Assembly (NCBI GenBank): GCA_016712885.1
Contig: JADJQF010000021.1
Location: 1 to 64,000 of the forward strand
Reading direction: 5' to 3'
Length of the DNA stretch: 64,000 bases
Source: Candidatus Flexicrinis proximus
GTDB taxonomy: Bacteria > Chloroflexota > Anaerolineae > Aggregatilineales > Phototrophicaceae
The position numbers were made by a program, and so were the translations under genes. Below are positions 33,100-42,000 of the stretch, piece after piece. The notes below the pieces were generated by a model, which did no database searches, was not told where the DNA came from, and saw only the letters and a program-made list of their open reading frames with translations. The number at the start of each line of letters is the position of its first letter. The stretch's first letter is position 1.

Positions 33100-33336
33100 A
33101 TGAGTGATGAACAACTGACGACCCAAGAACTCCAGATTGTTTATCAAAGCAATGAGAGTGTCCCGATTAACGGCCTTTACGAGGTCGTGCAGAGCAAGCC
33201 GGTCGAACGGCGGGTCAAGGAGACCGGGCCGCTGCCGCCTTACGAACCGACGAGCCTGCACCTGGTCGAAGGGGAGCTGTTTCCGAACGTAGAAGGCCGC
33301 TCGGTATGCTGGCGGCTGCTGCATATCGATCGGTAA
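33100..33336 (+). CDS. Small hypothetical protein (78 aa)
   Basis: A 78-residue soluble acidic protein, not recognised with confidence. A central GLYEVVQ and a later LVEGELFPN...CWRLLHID recall small proteins with a Gly-Tyr-Val ... Gly-Phe-Pro pattern (YjzC-like), but this is tentative. GGAGGG lies eight bases upstream of the ATG and an inverted repeat stands 75 bp upstream, so it is probably expressed. A terminator follows at 33486-33514. Confidence 0.6.
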   Translation: MSDEQLTTQELQIVYQSNESVPINGLYEVVQSKPVERRVKETGPLPPYEPTSLHLVEGELFPNVEGRSVCWRLLHIDR

Positions 33337-33485
33337 ATTCGCTCAGGTACCGGGACCTCCCGCCAGTGAATTCTGCTTCGAACATGACAGGCGTGACTCG
33401 TCCCTGTTGAGCGCAGGATGGATTTTGTTTGTGTGATTGTGTGATTAAGTAAGCCTAGATAGTGCCAAGCCGTTTCCTGTAAACG

Positions 33486-33514
33486 AAAACCCCTCTCTGA
33501 TCTGAGAGGGGTTT
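33486..33514. terminator. Bidirectional terminator
   Basis: CCCCTCTC (33490-33497) / GAGAGGGG (33504-33511). On the minus strand TTTT follows (33489-33486), ending hppA; on the plus strand TTT follows, ending the small gene. Confidence 0.8.
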
Positions 33515-33534
33515 CGCGTTGTGGTGGGAGCGGA

Positions 33535-36075
33535 TTACTTCTGACCCGCGTGGGCCACTTCCTCAACCATGTGCGTTGTCTCGACGTCTTCCTGTTTGCT
33601 GCGCAGGATCACATAACCGATCAGACCCAACAGAGCAACCATGACGAGCTTGATCACGAGCGTGCTTTCGCCGTTGGCGGCGTTGGCCTCCATCGTGACA
33701 ATCAGCGGCGCAGTGATCAGCGCGACGAGGTTGACGACCTTGATCATCGGGTTGAGCGCCGGACCCGCCGTATCTTTGAACGGATCGCCAACAGTGTCGC
33801 CGACGACGGTCGCTTTATGAGGTTCGCTACGCTTGCCGCCGTAGTTGCCTTCCTCGATAAATTTCTTGGCGTTGTCCCATGCCCCACCGGCGTTGCTCAT
33901 GAATACCGCCATGAGCTGGCCTGCGAGGATGATACCGGCCAGGAAACCGCCAAGCGCCGCGGCGCCCAGCAGGAAACCCAGCACTACCGGCGTCAGCACG
34001 GCGATCACGCCCAGCGGCAACAGCTCGCGCTGCGCGGCCTGGGTGCTGATGCTGACAGCTTCGGCGTAGTCTGGTGTCTTGGTGCCTTCCATGATGCCAG
34101 GGATACGCAGTTGGCGGCGAACAACGTTGATCATCTTGAACGCTGCGCGATTCACGGAGCGGATCAACAGCGAGCTCACCAGGAAGATCAGACCGCCGCC
34201 GATCAGGAAGCCGATAAACACCATCGGCGAAGCGATATTGATGCCGGTGGCGTAGAGAGTCTGGTTACGGTCAACGCCCAGACCGAGCTGCACAACGCGC
34301 GTATCGGTCAGGAACGAGCCAAAGAGCGAGACGGCCGCGATGACAGCCGAACCGATCGCAACGCCCTTAGTAATGGCCTTGGTGGTGTTGCCGACGGCGT
34401 CCAGCTGTTCGAGGATCTTGCCGCCTTCGCCGCCGCTCTCACCCGCCAGTTCGGCGACGCCCTGAGCGTTGTCGCTGATCGGTCCGAAGGCGTCCATTGC
34501 CACGTTGTTGCCAGTCAGCGAAAGCATACCGATACCGGTCATCGCGACCAGGTAGAGGACCTGCGTGAACTGATCGACGCCGCCAATCGGCGCAACCGCC
34601 GCGATGACGATGCTGCCGAGGATGCTCATGGCAATGACCACGATCGCCCAGGTGCTCGATTCGAGTCCGGTCGCCAGACCACTCAGAATGACGGTCGCGG
34701 GGCCGGTCTGTGCATTACGGGCGATTTCCTTGACCGGCGGATGCTCGGTATCGGTGAAGTACGCCGTCACTTTGTCGATGACGATGGCGAGCAAAATACC
34801 GATTACAACCGCGGCAAACGGCTGCCAGAGAAGCGCGCCGCCATTGATGTTGTCGTCTTTCATGTAGGCCAGCGTGAACGCGCCGAACAGCACGGTGCTG
34901 AGGGCAGCTGCGCTGTAGAAACCGCGGGTGATGACCTTAAGCGCGTCCTTGCCGCCTTCGCTGCCCGTCGCATCCGACTTGACGAGGTATGTGCTGACGA
35001 CCGACGAGAACACACCGATACCGCGAACGACCAGCGGGAAGATAATCCACATCGGGCTGCGGGTGACAGTCGAGAGGGCGAGACCGAGGATCAACGCCGA
35101 GACGATTGTGACTTCATAGCTCTCGAAGATGTCGGCAGCCATACCGGCGCAGTCGCCGACGTTGTCGCCAACGAGGTCCGCGATGACTGCTGCGTTGCGC
35201 GGATCGTCTTCGGGCAGACCTGCCTCAACCTTACCAACCAGGTCGGCGCCGACGTCGGCAGCCTTGGTGAAGATACCGCCGCCGACACGCATAAAGAGCG
35301 CGAGCAGCGTGCCGCCGAAGCCGAAACCGAGCAGCACGTCAGGCGAGGCAATCCCGTAGATCAGGAAGATGATCGTGCCGCCGAACAGGCCGAGGCCATC
35401 GGTCAGCATACCGGTGATGGTGCCGGAGCGGTAGGCGATCCGCAGCGCGTCTTTGTAGCCACGCTTGGGGTCAACTGCCGCAGCAGCAACACGGACGTTG
35501 CCCTGAACGGCCATGTTCATACCGACGAAGCCGACCATCGCGCTGAATACCGCGCCCATTAGGAAGGCAGCTGCACGGCCAATGGCCGTTTGCGAACGAG
35601 CAGAGTCGCAGGCCGGAAGCGCGCCCAAACCCTTCAGGCCAGCATTTACGATCAGGGCTTCTTCTTCAGCGATGACTGCATTGGTCTGCAGAAGCTCCAG
35701 ATCAGCCGCAGCCAAACCGGCGTTCGAGGCCGCAACTTCGGCACGGATTCCTGCAGTATCCACGCTCGCACGGGCGGTCTCTGCCAGTTCGGGGCAGTAG
35801 TGTTCAATGGCGTAGGGTGTCGGGTTGACGATGTATACGCTTAAGAACAGAACCACGACCAGGCCAGCAATCAGAAAGACAATGATGCGAAACTGTGAGC
35901 GCAGATAGGCGTTTGCGCCCGTGCGGATGTAGTTCCACACTTCCTGCATCTTGGCGCTGCCCTTGGGTTCCGCCAGGATCTGCCTTACGAGGTACAGGGC
36001 GTAAAGCAGACCCAGAATCGCAATCCCAAGAACGATGTAGATAAGAGTGTTTTCAGTAGAATTCAGGCCACGCAT
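33535..36075 (-). CDS. hppA: Membrane-bound proton-pumping pyrophosphatase
   Basis: An integral membrane enzyme that hydrolyses pyrophosphate and pumps H+ outward. Signature GGGIFTKAADVGADLVGKVE (about residues 264-283) and a second acidic motif DLVGDNVGDCAGMAADIFES carry the substrate and Mg ligands. The cation-selectivity site reads GNTTKA (about 561-566), with Lys as in K+-independent enzymes. About 16 membrane helices. The protein is 846 residues, longer than the usual 660-770, mainly from an Ala/Glu-rich insert of about 75 residues after the second helix (about 85-158). The ATG at 36075 is chosen because GGAGA stands five bases upstream. A terminator-like hairpin lies in the 5' leader. 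Confidence 0.93.
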   Translation of the reverse strand: MRGLNSTENTLIYIVLGIAILGLLYALYLVRQILAEPKGSAKMQEVWNYIRTGANAYLRSQFRIIVFLIAGLVVVLFLSVYIVNPTPYAIEHYCPELAETARASVDTAGIRAEVAASNAGLAAADLELLQTNAVIAEEEALIVNAGLKGLGALPACDSARSQTAIGRAAAFLMGAVFSAMVGFVGMNMAVQGNVRVAAAAVDPKRGYKDALRIAYRSGTITGMLTDGLGLFGGTIIFLIYGIASPDVLLGFGFGGTLLALFMRVGGGIFTKAADVGADLVGKVEAGLPEDDPRNAAVIADLVGDNVGDCAGMAADIFESYEVTIVSALILGLALSTVTRSPMWIIFPLVVRGIGVFSSVVSTYLVKSDATGSEGGKDALKVITRGFYSAAALSTVLFGAFTLAYMKDDNINGGALLWQPFAAVVIGILLAIVIDKVTAYFTDTEHPPVKEIARNAQTGPATVILSGLATGLESSTWAIVVIAMSILGSIVIAAVAPIGGVDQFTQVLYLVAMTGIGMLSLTGNNVAMDAFGPISDNAQGVAELAGESGGEGGKILEQLDAVGNTTKAITKGVAIGSAVIAAVSLFGSFLTDTRVVQLGLGVDRNQTLYATGINIASPMVFIGFLIGGGLIFLVSSLLIRSVNRAAFKMINVVRRQLRIPGIMEGTKTPDYAEAVSISTQAAQRELLPLGVIAVLTPVVLGFLLGAAALGGFLAGIILAGQLMAVFMSNAGGAWDNAKKFIEEGNYGGKRSEPHKATVVGDTVGDPFKDTAGPALNPMIKVVNLVALITAPLIVTMEANAANGESTLVIKLVMVALLGLIGYVILRSKQEDVETTHMVEEVAHAGQK

Positions 36076-36109
36076 AGGCGTCTCCATATTGAGGTATGCA
36101 ATTAACACG

Positions 36110-36136
36110 AAAAAACACACGCTCGGCGTGCGTTTT
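36110..36136 (-). terminator. Terminator between citrate synthase and hppA
   Basis: Ten-bp stem: AAAACGCACG on the minus strand (36136-36127) pairs with CGTGTGTTTT (36121-36112), loop CCGAG. It is followed by a run of six T (36115-36110). It lies only 34 bp before the hppA start, so it either ends the citrate synthase transcript or acts as a leader attenuator for hppA. Confidence 0.75.
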
Positions 36137-36212
36137 CACAACGGAAATAGTGTAACACCACCGAGAAAACGTTACTAGTGGTTGTGCGAACTATATAAGG
36201 CCATCTATTGGT

Positions 36213-37430
36213 TCAATCCCCAATGTACCTGGCACGTGGACGGATCAGCCGGCCGTCGGAATACTGTTCAATCGCATGGGCAATCCAACCGGCGGCCCGG
36301 CCGAGGGCGAATAACGCGGCGCCAAGCTGAGCGGGCTGCTTCAGGGTATAGGTCAGTGACGCCAGGGCGAAGTCGATGTTTGGCGCCGTTCCGGTGACAG
36401 CCGTGGCGGCGTCGGCAAGCGATTGGCACAGTTGAAACCGGGGCGAGCTGGCGAATTCCGCGCTGAATATGGACATGAGCGCGTTATAGCGTGGGTCACC
36501 GTCGGGATACAAGACATGGCCAAATCCGGGTATCGGCTCTCCACGCCGGACGCGGGCCAGCACGGTAGCGTCCGGCTGACCTAACGGCTCGGCTTCTTCG
36601 ATCAACGCATGGACGCGAAGTACGGAACCGCCGTGTTTCGGCCCGCTCAGCGCTGCGATAGCGGCGCTTACGACCGCGTAGGGATCAGCGCCCGTGCTGG
36701 CGACAACCCGCGCCGTGAAGGACGACGCGTTGAGTTCGTGGTCAGCACACAGGATCAAGACCGCATCAAACACAGCGGGGGATGCCTTGAATCGGGCCGC
36801 CAGCGCGGTGCTGATCGATGTTGCCGAGGGGTAATTCGCAATCGCGTCAGCGATCAGGCGGATGATCTGGCGGCCGGTCGCGGCGGTTCCCTGGACCGTT
36901 GTGTCATAGGCGCGCAAGTCGCTGGCAGCCGCACTGCCAACATTCGCCTGGAGTTGCGCTAAGGTCGGTATCGCCGCTGCCTCGTCGGGTTGACGTTTCA
37001 GCGTCCACAGCCCTGCGCTTTGCGCTTCTGGCCTGATCCCGGCGTCGCTGTCGAAGGGCAGGGCCTCCTGCGGCGCCGGCAGCCAGAGCAACTCCGCCAC
37101 CTGCTCAAAGGTCGATGTTCTGGCAAGCGCCACGGCGTCGCGTCCGCGATAGAACAACCGACCGCTTTCAATGCGTGTCAGCGCTGAGTTGAGCACAGGT
37201 ATGCCCCAATCCAGCGCATCTTCAGCTGCCCTGGCAGGGTCGCGCCGATGTGATTTACGGCGCATCAGAGCATAGACGTCTTCCGCGATGTACCGCCGCG
37301 AGCGCGGGTCCAGCCCCTCCTCCGGATCCACGCTACGGATCATGCCCCGGCTGACATAGGCATACAGGGTGGCTTCCTTGATCCCCAGAAGCTCTACGGC
37401 CTTCCTGCTGGACAGTGTTTCTCTCGCCAT
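36213..37430 (-). CDS. Citrate synthase family protein with N-terminal HTH
   Basis: A 405-residue Si-type citrate synthase fold preceded by a MerR/excisionase-like helix-turn-helix (about 5-60; LSSRKAVELLGIKEATLYAYVSRG kept in part as SSRKAVELLGIKEATLY). Active-site regions are intact: CADHELNASSF, SGPKHGGSVL, FGHVLYPDGDPR and NIDFALASL, which together supply the two His and the Asp of citrate synthase. It condenses acetyl-CoA with oxaloacetate, or 2-methylcitrate-type substrates. The HTH suggests DNA binding or metabolite-responsive autoregulation. It is divergent from a DRE-TIM synthase with overlapping promoters. Confidence 0.82.
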   Translation of the reverse strand: MARETLSSRKAVELLGIKEATLYAYVSRGMIRSVDPEEGLDPRSRRYIAEDVYALMRRKSHRRDPARAAEDALDWGIPVLNSALTRIESGRLFYRGRDAVALARTSTFEQVAELLWLPAPQEALPFDSDAGIRPEAQSAGLWTLKRQPDEAAAIPTLAQLQANVGSAAASDLRAYDTTVQGTAATGRQIIRLIADAIANYPSATSISTALAARFKASPAVFDAVLILCADHELNASSFTARVVASTGADPYAVVSAAIAALSGPKHGGSVLRVHALIEEAEPLGQPDATVLARVRRGEPIPGFGHVLYPDGDPRYNALMSIFSAEFASSPRFQLCQSLADAATAVTGTAPNIDFALASLTYTLKQPAQLGAALFALGRAAGWIAHAIEQYSDGRLIRPRARYIGD

Positions 37431-37448
37431 AGCTCCGCACCTGCTCTA

Positions 37449-37497
37449 TATATTGATTACTGCATCAAGATTGACAACATATACAGCCAAGTATACC
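37449..37497. promoter_or_regulatory. Overlapping divergent promoters
   Basis: Minus strand: TTGTCA (37477-37472), 17 nt, AATATA (37454-37449), for the citrate synthase gene. Plus strand: TTGACA (37471-37476), 15 nt, TATACC (37492-37497), for the DRE-TIM gene. The two -35 boxes occupy the same bases. ATTGAT (37453-37458) and ATCAAT further right flank them, so a shared regulator such as the HTH-citrate synthase is possible. Confidence 0.5.
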
Positions 37498-37531
37498 GTT
37501 ATATCAATGTATTGGCCATTGGACAAACCTC

Positions 37532-38842
37532 ATGATCCCGGAACCTGCGGCACCCGAGTACTTTCTCGACCAGTATCCTCGTGACCAATTTCCACAGTAC
37601 ACCTGGACAGAACGCCCTGCCCTGCTGCCGCGCGAAGCCTGGACGACCGAGACAACGCACCGTGATGGACAGCAAGGCGGACTGCCGCTGACCGCGGAAC
37701 AGAGCCTGCGGATTTACGACATCCTGTGTGCCTTCACTGGCGTCAGTGGCGCGATCAGACAAGCCGAATTCTTCGTGTACCGGCCTTCGGATCGCGCGGC
37801 ACTGGAAGGCGCACTTGAACGGTGGCACGGCGGTGCGCCGATAGAGCCAACGACCTGGATTCGCGCTTCGGTCAAAGACGTCGAGCTGATCCGGACACTT
37901 GGCGTACGCGAGACAGGGATGCTGGCCTCTGCATCCGACTACCACACGTTCCACAAGTTCAAGCCCGGCGGGCGCAACCAGGCCGCCCAGACCTATCTTG
38001 ACGCGGTGCGCGTCACCGTGAATGCAGGGATTCGTCCGCGAGTCCATCTGGAAGATGCAACCCGCGCGCCGATGGACTTCATCGCACCGTTCGTAAGTGC
38101 CGTGCAGGATATTTGCGCGCCTAGCGGTATGCGGCCCAAGTTCCGCGTGTGTGATACCATGGGTCTAGGTCTCCCCTACGAAGACGTGCCGCTGCCGCGC
38201 AGCATCCCTCGCATGATCAAAGCGATGCGTGCGCTTGGGCTAGATGCCGAAGACCTCGAGTTCCATCCCCACAACGATACCGGATTGGTGACGGCAAACT
38301 GCCTGGCCGCGATCCGCGCCGGATGTGCCGCGATCAATGGGACGTCACTCGGGAAGGGAGAGCGGACGGGCAACGCGCCGCTGGAACAGGTCCTGCTGCA
38401 CTTAATCGGCATGGGGTACTTTGGCGACGATCAGCCGGATTTCACGCAGCTAAACGACCTGGCTGCGCTGTATGCCGATATGGGAGAGCCGCTGCCCGCG
38501 AAATACCCGCTTTATGGCCGCGACGCGCATCGCACGCGCGCCGGGGTTCACGCGGATGGATTGAATAAGTTCTGGTGGATGTACGCGCCGTTTAACGTGC
38601 CTGAGCTTCTGGGGCGACCGCTTGAAGTCTCCCTCACCAAAGACTCGGGCGTGGCAGGTGTGATCTTTCTGATCAAGCAGCATCTTGGTCAGGATCTGAG
38701 CAAAGACGATCCACTGGTCCAGGCCGTAACCACATGGCTGCTGGGGGAATTTGACGGCGGACGCCAAACCAGCGTCGAATGGGAGGAACTGGCCCCGAAA
38801 GTTGAGGAGCTGCGTTCGCTCGTCCAAGCACCAGCAAACTAA
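37532..38842 (+). CDS. DRE-TIM metallolyase, homocitrate / Re-citrate synthase-like
   Basis: A 436-residue member of the HMGL-like TIM-barrel synthases that condense a 2-oxoacid with acetyl-CoA. The catalytic segment reads TETTHRDGQQGGLPL (Arg-Asp-Gln), substrate region EDATRAPMDF, and the metal-binding FHPHNDTGLVTANCLAA, followed by GERTGNAPLEQVLLHLI and a RTRAGVHADG. The TTHRDGQQ form and length differ from LysS in this window and resemble Re-citrate synthases and related proteins, but citrate, homocitrate and other products cannot be separated by eye. No Shine-Dalgarno site is seen; the predicted transcription start is about 28 bp upstream. Confidence 0.75.
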   Translation: MIPEPAAPEYFLDQYPRDQFPQYTWTERPALLPREAWTTETTHRDGQQGGLPLTAEQSLRIYDILCAFTGVSGAIRQAEFFVYRPSDRAALEGALERWHGGAPIEPTTWIRASVKDVELIRTLGVRETGMLASASDYHTFHKFKPGGRNQAAQTYLDAVRVTVNAGIRPRVHLEDATRAPMDFIAPFVSAVQDICAPSGMRPKFRVCDTMGLGLPYEDVPLPRSIPRMIKAMRALGLDAEDLEFHPHNDTGLVTANCLAAIRAGCAAINGTSLGKGERTGNAPLEQVLLHLIGMGYFGDDQPDFTQLNDLAALYADMGEPLPAKYPLYGRDAHRTRAGVHADGLNKFWWMYAPFNVPELLGRPLEVSLTKDSGVAGVIFLIKQHLGQDLSKDDPLVQAVTTWLLGEFDGGRQTSVEWEELAPKVEELRSLVQAPAN

Positions 38843-38893
38843 ACGCTCAACGAGGACCAGACAATAAGCGCTAGAGGCCGCTATGAACTAGTT

Positions 38894-39056
38894 TGTGGAG
38901 GCGCTGCCTCCACACCTCCGCGAGGGACTTGCGCCCCTCGACCCCTCATCAGCGATTTTGCGGCGCTCACGCCACAAAATCGCTGCGGGAGGTGCAGGAG
39001 TGCAAACTCCTGCCGGGGTGGAATAGGACTCCATCGAAAGTGCATAATACGCTCTA
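38894..39056 (-). repeat. Four-hairpin structured repeat, copy B
   Basis: Read on the minus strand it begins CTCTAGAGCG on the TAG stop of the kinase gene at 39054. Four hairpins follow. Stem 1 is GCAGGAG/CTCCTGC (39013-39007/39000-38994). Stem 2 is 38984-38970/38965-38951, 14 of 15 bases paired. Stem 3 is CGAGGG/CCCTCG (38940-38935/38926-38921). Stem 4 is TGTGGAGGC/GCCTCCACA (38914-38906/38902-38894). It matches copy A at 1390-1564 in layout, orientation relative to the preceding gene and conserved ends. Confidence 0.75.
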
Positions 39057-42000
39057 GAGAATCCGGAGCAGTTCGCTGACAGCCGTCTCAGGCGTCCACA
39101 TCATCCCGCGCGAGACAGCTTCCAGGAACTGCTCATCGGTCAATTCGGTACGGGCGCGCGCCAACAGAGAAGCCGCACGATAGCGCTCAACCGCATAGGC
39201 CTTGGGGCTGTCCGACACGGCGGCGAGCATCGCGGTGGATTCCAGGCTCCGTCCCAGCGCACTCAGGATGCGCGCGCCGGAAATGATGACCGCGGCGATA
39301 TGCGCCGGGTAGGAAAAGCGCTGGGTAATGTGCAGCGCTTCACGCAGCACCTGACGCGCCGTACCGAGATCTCCTAACAAGCGGTGTGCCTCGGCAAGTC
39401 CCTGTAAGGCGATCGACGTAAACTCGTTACGAAGCCCCTCGTCCCAGTTATAGGAAACGCGCACCCGAGTCGAATCCCGCAGCAGGTTGTGGGCGCGGGA
39501 GAGGTGCTCGACCGCTTCAGCCGCATTGCCGGCAAGCAGCGCTATGCGTCCTCTAAAGACGTGAATGGTCGCCACCTGATTGAAGTCTTTCTCGTCTTCC
39601 GTCAGCAGCTCCATCGTCTCGATCAACACCGAGGCATCTTCGATGCGCCGCCGGCCAAGCAGCACCAGGACCAAGCCGCTGAGCGTGATGCTCATGTCCT
39701 CGCGACGGTGTTCGTCTTCTGCAAAGACATAGGCATTGCGCCAGGCTTCTTCGCTTTCTTCCAGCGCCCCCGACGCCCAGTATGCCCGCCCGAGATGGAT
39801 GTAAGACACCATTCGAAGCTCGCCGATCCCTACGCGTTCGGCGAGCGCCAGCATATCTTTGGCCAGGTCGATGCTGGCCTGAAACTCGCCAGCGAAAAAC
39901 TCGATTCGCGTCCGGAGCGACTGTATTCCCGCAGCGCCGGCAAGGTTCCCGGTTTCGCGATAGAGGGAATAGGCATCTTCGGCAGCGGTGCGCGCCTCAG
40001 CAAACCGTCCGACAACGGCACGGGTCCAGGCCAAATCCTGAAGCGCGGACGCGAGCCCCAGACGGTTGCCGACCTTGCGGAACAGCCCAACCGACTCTTC
40101 GATCAGGCGCGCGCCGCGCTCATATTCCTCGACCATGATTGAGAGATGGCCGCGTACTTCCAGCGTATGCGCACGTAAATAAAGTTCACCGAGGGACTCT
40201 TGAATCGCCAGCGCTTCATCGGCGGCCAGAATACCCATAGCGACATCGGTCTGGGTGGCTTCCAGTCTGAAATACGATGCCAGCGCGAGGTTACACAGCG
40301 CATGGGACCGGTCCCAGACCATATTCAGTGCAATAAACTGCGCTGCGCTCCGGCGTTCATATTCGCGGCTCTTGACTGCATCACCCAGAATCCGCTCCCA
40401 CATGCCAGTCACAAAGTCGAGCATTGCCCGGCATTCCGGATCGCGTGAACGTGTCACGGCTTCGCGCATCAACAGCAGATGTCCATAGGCGACATCGCCC
40501 TGGCGGAAGATGAGCTTGAACAGGGTCATCCAGGCATGCATCCAGCCCAGTGCGCGGTCGATTTCCCGCGTCGAGGGGTGTTTGGAGAGCGCGGCTACCA
40601 CCGGCTCAAACACCGCATAGCCTTCGATGTACTGGGCGCGGACATCGTAGAAGATGCCCAGGGCGTGAACGCTGTCGGCCAGCGGTTCGCCCTGCCCCGC
40701 CTCGGCCGCCCACATCCAGGCGGCGCGAACGTTGTCGAGATCGGCGTCAATACTTTCGTGAGCTTCCATCTGGCGCGCGCTAATCAGGTCCTTGCGCGCG
40801 CGCGCCAGCGCACGAATGTAGTATTCGCTGTGCTCCTGGCGTACTGCCTGCGCTTCGCCACTAGCCTCGAGTTTCTCCTCGGCGTACTGCCGCATCATTT
40901 CATGAATTTGATAGACACCGCTATCCGGATCACGGCGAATCAGCGACTTGTTCACCAGGGCCATCAGCTGACGCAGGCTGGCACCGGTCACTGCCTGCCC
41001 CGCCTGGCGGATGAAGCGCCCACGGAAAACGGCCAGACGCGCGAATGTCTTGCGCTCCTCGTCGTTCAACAGTTCCCAACTGTGTTCAAAGACGGCGCGC
41101 AGGCTGCGGTGGCGTTCCGGCGCATCCTGCGCCTCTGTTTCCAGAAAGTCGAGGTCAGACGCAACCTCAGCCGCGATCTCGGAGACGCTGAGCAGCTCGA
41201 CCCAGGCGGCGGCCAGCTCGATCCCAAGCGGCATGCCCCGTACAAGCCTGCAAATCGTCGCGACGGGAGTAAAGTCTACGGGCTTCAACTCGAAGCCGGG
41301 TTTGCTCCTGCGCGCGCTCTGAACAAACAATTGAACGGCGCTGTAGCGCGTCGGGTCCGCGGTGACGCTCTCAGGAAAGTCCATCCCTTCAATGACAAAC
41401 AGCGTCTCGCCTTGCAGGTTCAAACGCGCCCGGGACGTAGCAATGATCTTGATCCCCGGCGCCACCTGAAGGATTTCGCTCAGGAGTCCGAGGCTGTCCA
41501 ATAAGTGTTCGCAATTATCGATGATGATGAGAGCGGATTTGTCGCGGAAATAATCGAGCAGCTGCTGCTTTGGCGCGTCGCTTTGATAAAATTGAAAACC
41601 CACTGCATCGGCAACTGCTGAGAGCAGGTCGTCCTGCAGCGTCAGACCGGCCAGGCTAATGAATATTACACCGGAGGGGAACGGAAAATCGGTGTCGATG
41701 CGGCTGCGTGGCGGCAGTTCGGAACGACGCTGTACCACGCGCTGCGCGGTCTCGATCGCCAGCCTGCTCTTGCCCATCCCGCCCGGCCCAAGTAGTGTTA
41801 TCAGGCGGACCTCGGGCGACTCCAGCAGCAAGCTTAACGCCGCGACTTCCGCCTCGCGCCCGACAAAGGATGTCGTCTGGGCCGGCAGATTGCTGCGAAT
41901 CCCGATCGGCTCCGGCGTCGGCGTTTCGAAACGCTGCTCCCTGAGAACCTGCGCGCGGATACCGGTCGAGAGCGGGGTAGACGCGCTCCGCTGCATGACC

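Noticed and set aside
33550..35562. Long plus-strand open frame (670 codons) antisense to hppA
   Set aside because: Composition is a mirror of the pyrophosphatase codons (Asp/Arg/His-rich low-complexity), it has no recognisable domain, and hppA on the other strand is certain.
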